From contig NZ_JNWK01000007.1 of NCBI RefSeq assembly GCF_000716445.1, forward strand, positions 124,001 to 188,000: a stretch of DNA of 64,000 bases. The letters are read 5' to 3'. How positions within the stretch are numbered: the first letter of the stretch is position 1; each line of letters begins with the position of its first letter. The notes beneath the pieces are model-generated. The model saw only the letters and a list, made by a program, of their open reading frames with translations, had not been told where the DNA came from and did no database searches. Shown here piece by piece: positions 62,086-64,000 of the stretch. The DNA is from Streptomyces wedmorensis. GTDB lineage: Bacteria; Actinomycetota; Actinomycetes; Streptomycetales; Streptomycetaceae. A program made the position numbers and the translations under genes.

Positions 62086-62958
62086 ATGTCCGCTTTCGCC
62101 CAGCGCGCCCACACCGTCACCGTCGACGGGCTCGACGTCTTCTACCGGGAGGCCGGCGACCCGGCCAACCCCACCCTCGTCCTGCTGCACGGCTTCCCGT
62201 CCAGCTCGCACATGTACCGGGGGCTGCTCGCCGAGCTCGCCGACTCGTACCACCTGATCGCCCCCGACCACATCGGCTTCGGCGCCTCCGCCGCACCGGC
62301 CGTCGAGGACTTCGCGTACGGCTTCGAGAAGCTCACCGAGATCACGCTCGGACTCCTCGACGAGCTGGGCGTGGAACGGTTCGCGCTGTACATCCAGGAC
62401 TACGGGGCCCCGATCGGCCTGCGGATCGCCTCCCGGCACCCCGAACGCGTGACCGCCATCGTCAGCCAGAGCGGCAACGCCTACCTGGAGGGCTTCACCC
62501 CCTTCTGGGACGTGCTCTTCGCACACGCTCAGGACCGCGCGGCGAACGAGGCCGGGGTGCGCGAGCTGCTGACCGCCGAGGCCACCCGCTGGCAGTACAC
62601 CCACGGCGTGCCCGCCGACCGGCTCGACCGGATCGCCCCCGAGACCTGGACCCTGGACCAGGCCGGCCTCGACCGGCCCGGCAACAAGGAGATCCAGCTC
62701 CAGCTGTTCTGGGACTACCAGTTCAACCTGGACGGCTACCCGGCCTTCCAGGAGTACTTCCGCACCCACCGGCCGCCGCTGCTCGCGGCCTGGGGGCGCG
62801 GCGACGAGATCTTCGGACCGGCCGGTGCGGAGGCCTTCGCCCGCGACCTGCCGGACGCCGAGATCCACCTCCTGGACGCCGGGCACTTCGCCCTGGAGAC
62901 GCACGGCGAGGAGATCGCCGGACTCGTCCGCGACTTCCTCGGCCGGCACGTGAAGTGA
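62086..62958 (+). CDS. Alpha/beta hydrolase, haloalkane-dehalogenase/epoxide-hydrolase group
   Basis: Enzyme of 290 residues. LLHGFPSSSHMY is the oxyanion region. The nucleophile elbow is YIQDYGAPIG, where Asp replaces Ser, as in haloalkane dehalogenases and epoxide hydrolases. The acid is in WGRGDEIFGP and the His in DAGHFALETH. It also has a cap region rich in aromatic residues (ELFWDYQFNLDGYPAFQEYF-like). Detoxification of a reactive halide or epoxide is plausible. GGGGAG precedes ATG 62086. Induction by release of the divergent TetR is expected. Confidence 0.9.
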   Translation: MSAFAQRAHTVTVDGLDVFYREAGDPANPTLVLLHGFPSSSHMYRGLLAELADSYHLIAPDHIGFGASAAPAVEDFAYGFEKLTEITLGLLDELGVERFALYIQDYGAPIGLRIASRHPERVTAIVSQSGNAYLEGFTPFWDVLFAHAQDRAANEAGVRELLTAEATRWQYTHGVPADRLDRIAPETWTLDQAGLDRPGNKEIQLQLFWDYQFNLDGYPAFQEYFRTHRPPLLAAWGRGDEIFGPAGAEAFARDLPDAEIHLLDAGHFALETHGEEIAGLVRDFLGRHVK

Positions 62959-62995
62959 GCCGGCCGACCGGCCGGTGCGGTGCGTGGCGCGCGGC

Positions 62996-63226
62996 TCAGA
63001 GCAGTCTGCGCGCCGCCCGCCGCAGGTCGTACTCGTGAAGGATCGCCTTGGCGTGGCCGTACGCGAGGTCGTGCGCCCCGCGGAGCCAGTTCACCCGCTC
63101 CTCGAAGCGGAGGAGGGACGGGCCCTCCTCGACCGTGCGCATCCAGTCGGCGATCTCACGACCGGTGCGGCGGGGGATGCGGGCCAGCATGTTGCGGTGG
63201 GTCTCTGCGGAGAAAGTCTGGGACAT
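62996..63226 (-). CDS. DUF4287-like small protein
   Basis: Soluble 76-residue helical protein: ETHRNMLARIPRRTGREIAD and HDLAYGHAKAILHEYDLRRA. The order of Thr-Gly, Trp and a late Gly-His-Ala segment resembles DUF4287 domains. Function unknown. It faces the hydrolase gene. Confidence 0.7.
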   Translation of the reverse strand: MSQTFSAETHRNMLARIPRRTGREIADWMRTVEEGPSLLRFEERVNWLRGAHDLAYGHAKAILHEYDLRRAARRLL

Positions 63227-63334
63227 CGGCGCCTCCGGACGCGTCGTACCGTGTGCTCCTCGTGCTCTTCCCGTCACCGTGCCGAAGCCCGAGCCCGTTG
63301 GCAAGGGGCCCGGGACGGCGCGTAGGGTCGCGGG

Positions 63335-63664
63335 GTGCGCGATACGAGTGAACTGACCGCCGCCGTCGAACGCTTCGCCGACCGGCTGCGGGCCGCCCCG
63401 CAGAGCCGTCTCCAGCGCGGCGCGGCCGCCGAGGGACTGGCCCTGGCCAGGGAGTTGGCCGTGCGCGCCCAGCGCGCCGAGGAGCCCGGCCGCGAACCGC
63501 GCGTCATGCCCGACGCGGGCGTCTTCACCGTCGCCGACCAGCTCGTCGTCGCCGGACACGACCTGGCCGAGATCATGCGAACGGCCCCGGCCGGCTCCCC
63601 CGGAGGGGAACTGGACGAGGCCGTGGCGCGGGTCCGGGAGGCGACGGAGCGCGCGGGGCTCTAG
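63335..63664 (+). CDS. Hypothetical helical protein
   Basis: Protein of 109 residues, mainly helical (TAAVERFADRLRAAPQSRLQ, EGLALARELAVRAQRAE) with a short GVFTVADQLVVAGHDL segment. No known domain. GTG 63335 has TAGGGT (63323-63328) six bases upstream and no ribosome site, so it is probably leaderless. Confidence 0.72.
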   Translation: MRDTSELTAAVERFADRLRAAPQSRLQRGAAAEGLALARELAVRAQRAEEPGREPRVMPDAGVFTVADQLVVAGHDLAEIMRTAPAGSPGGELDEAVARVREATERAGL

Positions 63665-63677
63665 AGCCCCGCGGTCG

Positions 63678-64000
63678 TCAGAGGGAGGCGATGACGCGGT
63701 CGGCGAGGATGTAGACGTTCTCCTCGTCGGCGTCGCCGTACGAGAAGGTGAGGGCGAAGGCGCCCGAGACGCCCGAGCCGCCGAGCAGGACGGGGGTCCG
63801 GCCGGAGCGCAGGGCCTCGGCGAGGAGCTCCGCGGTCTCCCGGTGGCCGGGGGTCATACAGAGCGTGGTGCCGTCGGCGAAGACGTACACGTCCAGGGTG
63901 CCGAGCGGGCCGGGGCGCACGTCGGTCAGCGCCGTGCGGGTGTCGGCGAGCTCCTCCAGGCGGGCCACCGTCCGCTCGTGGTCGGTGACGACCGGCGTCT
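63678..64000 (-). CDS. Hypothetical protein, probably 5'-truncated by the window edge
   Basis: Beta-rich protein: LGTLDVYVFADGTTLCMTPG, RTPVLLGGSGVSGAFALTFS, ENVYILADRVIASL. A GTG at 63968 could start a 96-residue product, but coding-like sequence continues without a stop to the window end (VTDHERTVARLEEL), so the true start is probably outside. No family recognised. Confidence 0.65.
   Translation of the reverse strand, partial: TPVVTDHERTVARLEELADTRTALTDVRPGPLGTLDVYVFADGTTLCMTPGHRETAELLAEALRSGRTPVLLGGSGVSGAFALTFSYGDADEENVYILADRVIASL

Overview
The window is a high-GC Streptomyces-type chromosome segment. Evidence: near-universal G/C in third codon positions, many GTG and some TTG starts, the TTA-reading leucine tRNA (bldA), and the gene order rpf-rpfA-eno-divIC-DUF501-ppx-ndh-cfa-ABC, which from memory resembles the S. 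coelicolor region around eno. About 57 protein genes, one tRNA gene, one riboswitch and one integrated mobile element can be supported.

Layout. 1-8 kb: end of an FtsX-like permease, the repair-coupling helicase mfd, a secreted GDSL esterase coupled to a TetR regulator, and a divergent SCO6745-family gene with a duplicated operator. 8.16-15.25 kb: a secreted HNH nuclease gene split by a 6,388-bp Tn554-like element (tnpA/tnpB/tnpC plus two cargo genes). 15-20 kb: leaderless acetyltransferase, lipoprotein, DUF4352 protein, and a DNA methylase-like protein with an unusual motif IV. 20-31 kb: Ser/Thr kinase operon, LppU-like protein, HTH/zinc-ribbon protein, XRE-DUF397 pair, a TetR-controlled hydrolase, PadR/HAAS pair, DUF2625. 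31-38 kb: MMPL transporter divergent from a NarL-type two-component system, lipoprotein, I36 inhibitor-like protein, AraC regulator. 38-46 kb: YfhO/GT2 divergent pair (surface glycosylation), SurA-like lipoprotein, mazG, flavohemoprotein and P450.

46-60 kb is a conserved growth core: two Rpf-domain muralytic enzymes, the second under a ydaO (c-di-AMP) riboswitch, then eno, divIC, DUF501, ppx, ndh, cfa and a MacB/FtsX-type ABC transporter. 60-64 kb: bldA tRNA, a Bax-inhibitor-1-family membrane protein, a TetR/hydrolase pair with two very clear operators, and small unknown genes.

The outstanding observation is the Tn554-like element. It inserted at a 6-7 bp core inside an HNH nuclease gene. 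It carries its own full-length, diverged copy of that same gene family, placed directly behind the broken host promoter and reading frame, and the att core is changed in the cargo copy while the two amino acids it encodes are kept. Its tnpA has a TTA codon at position 3, so transposition may depend on bldA, which lies 45 kb away in this same window.
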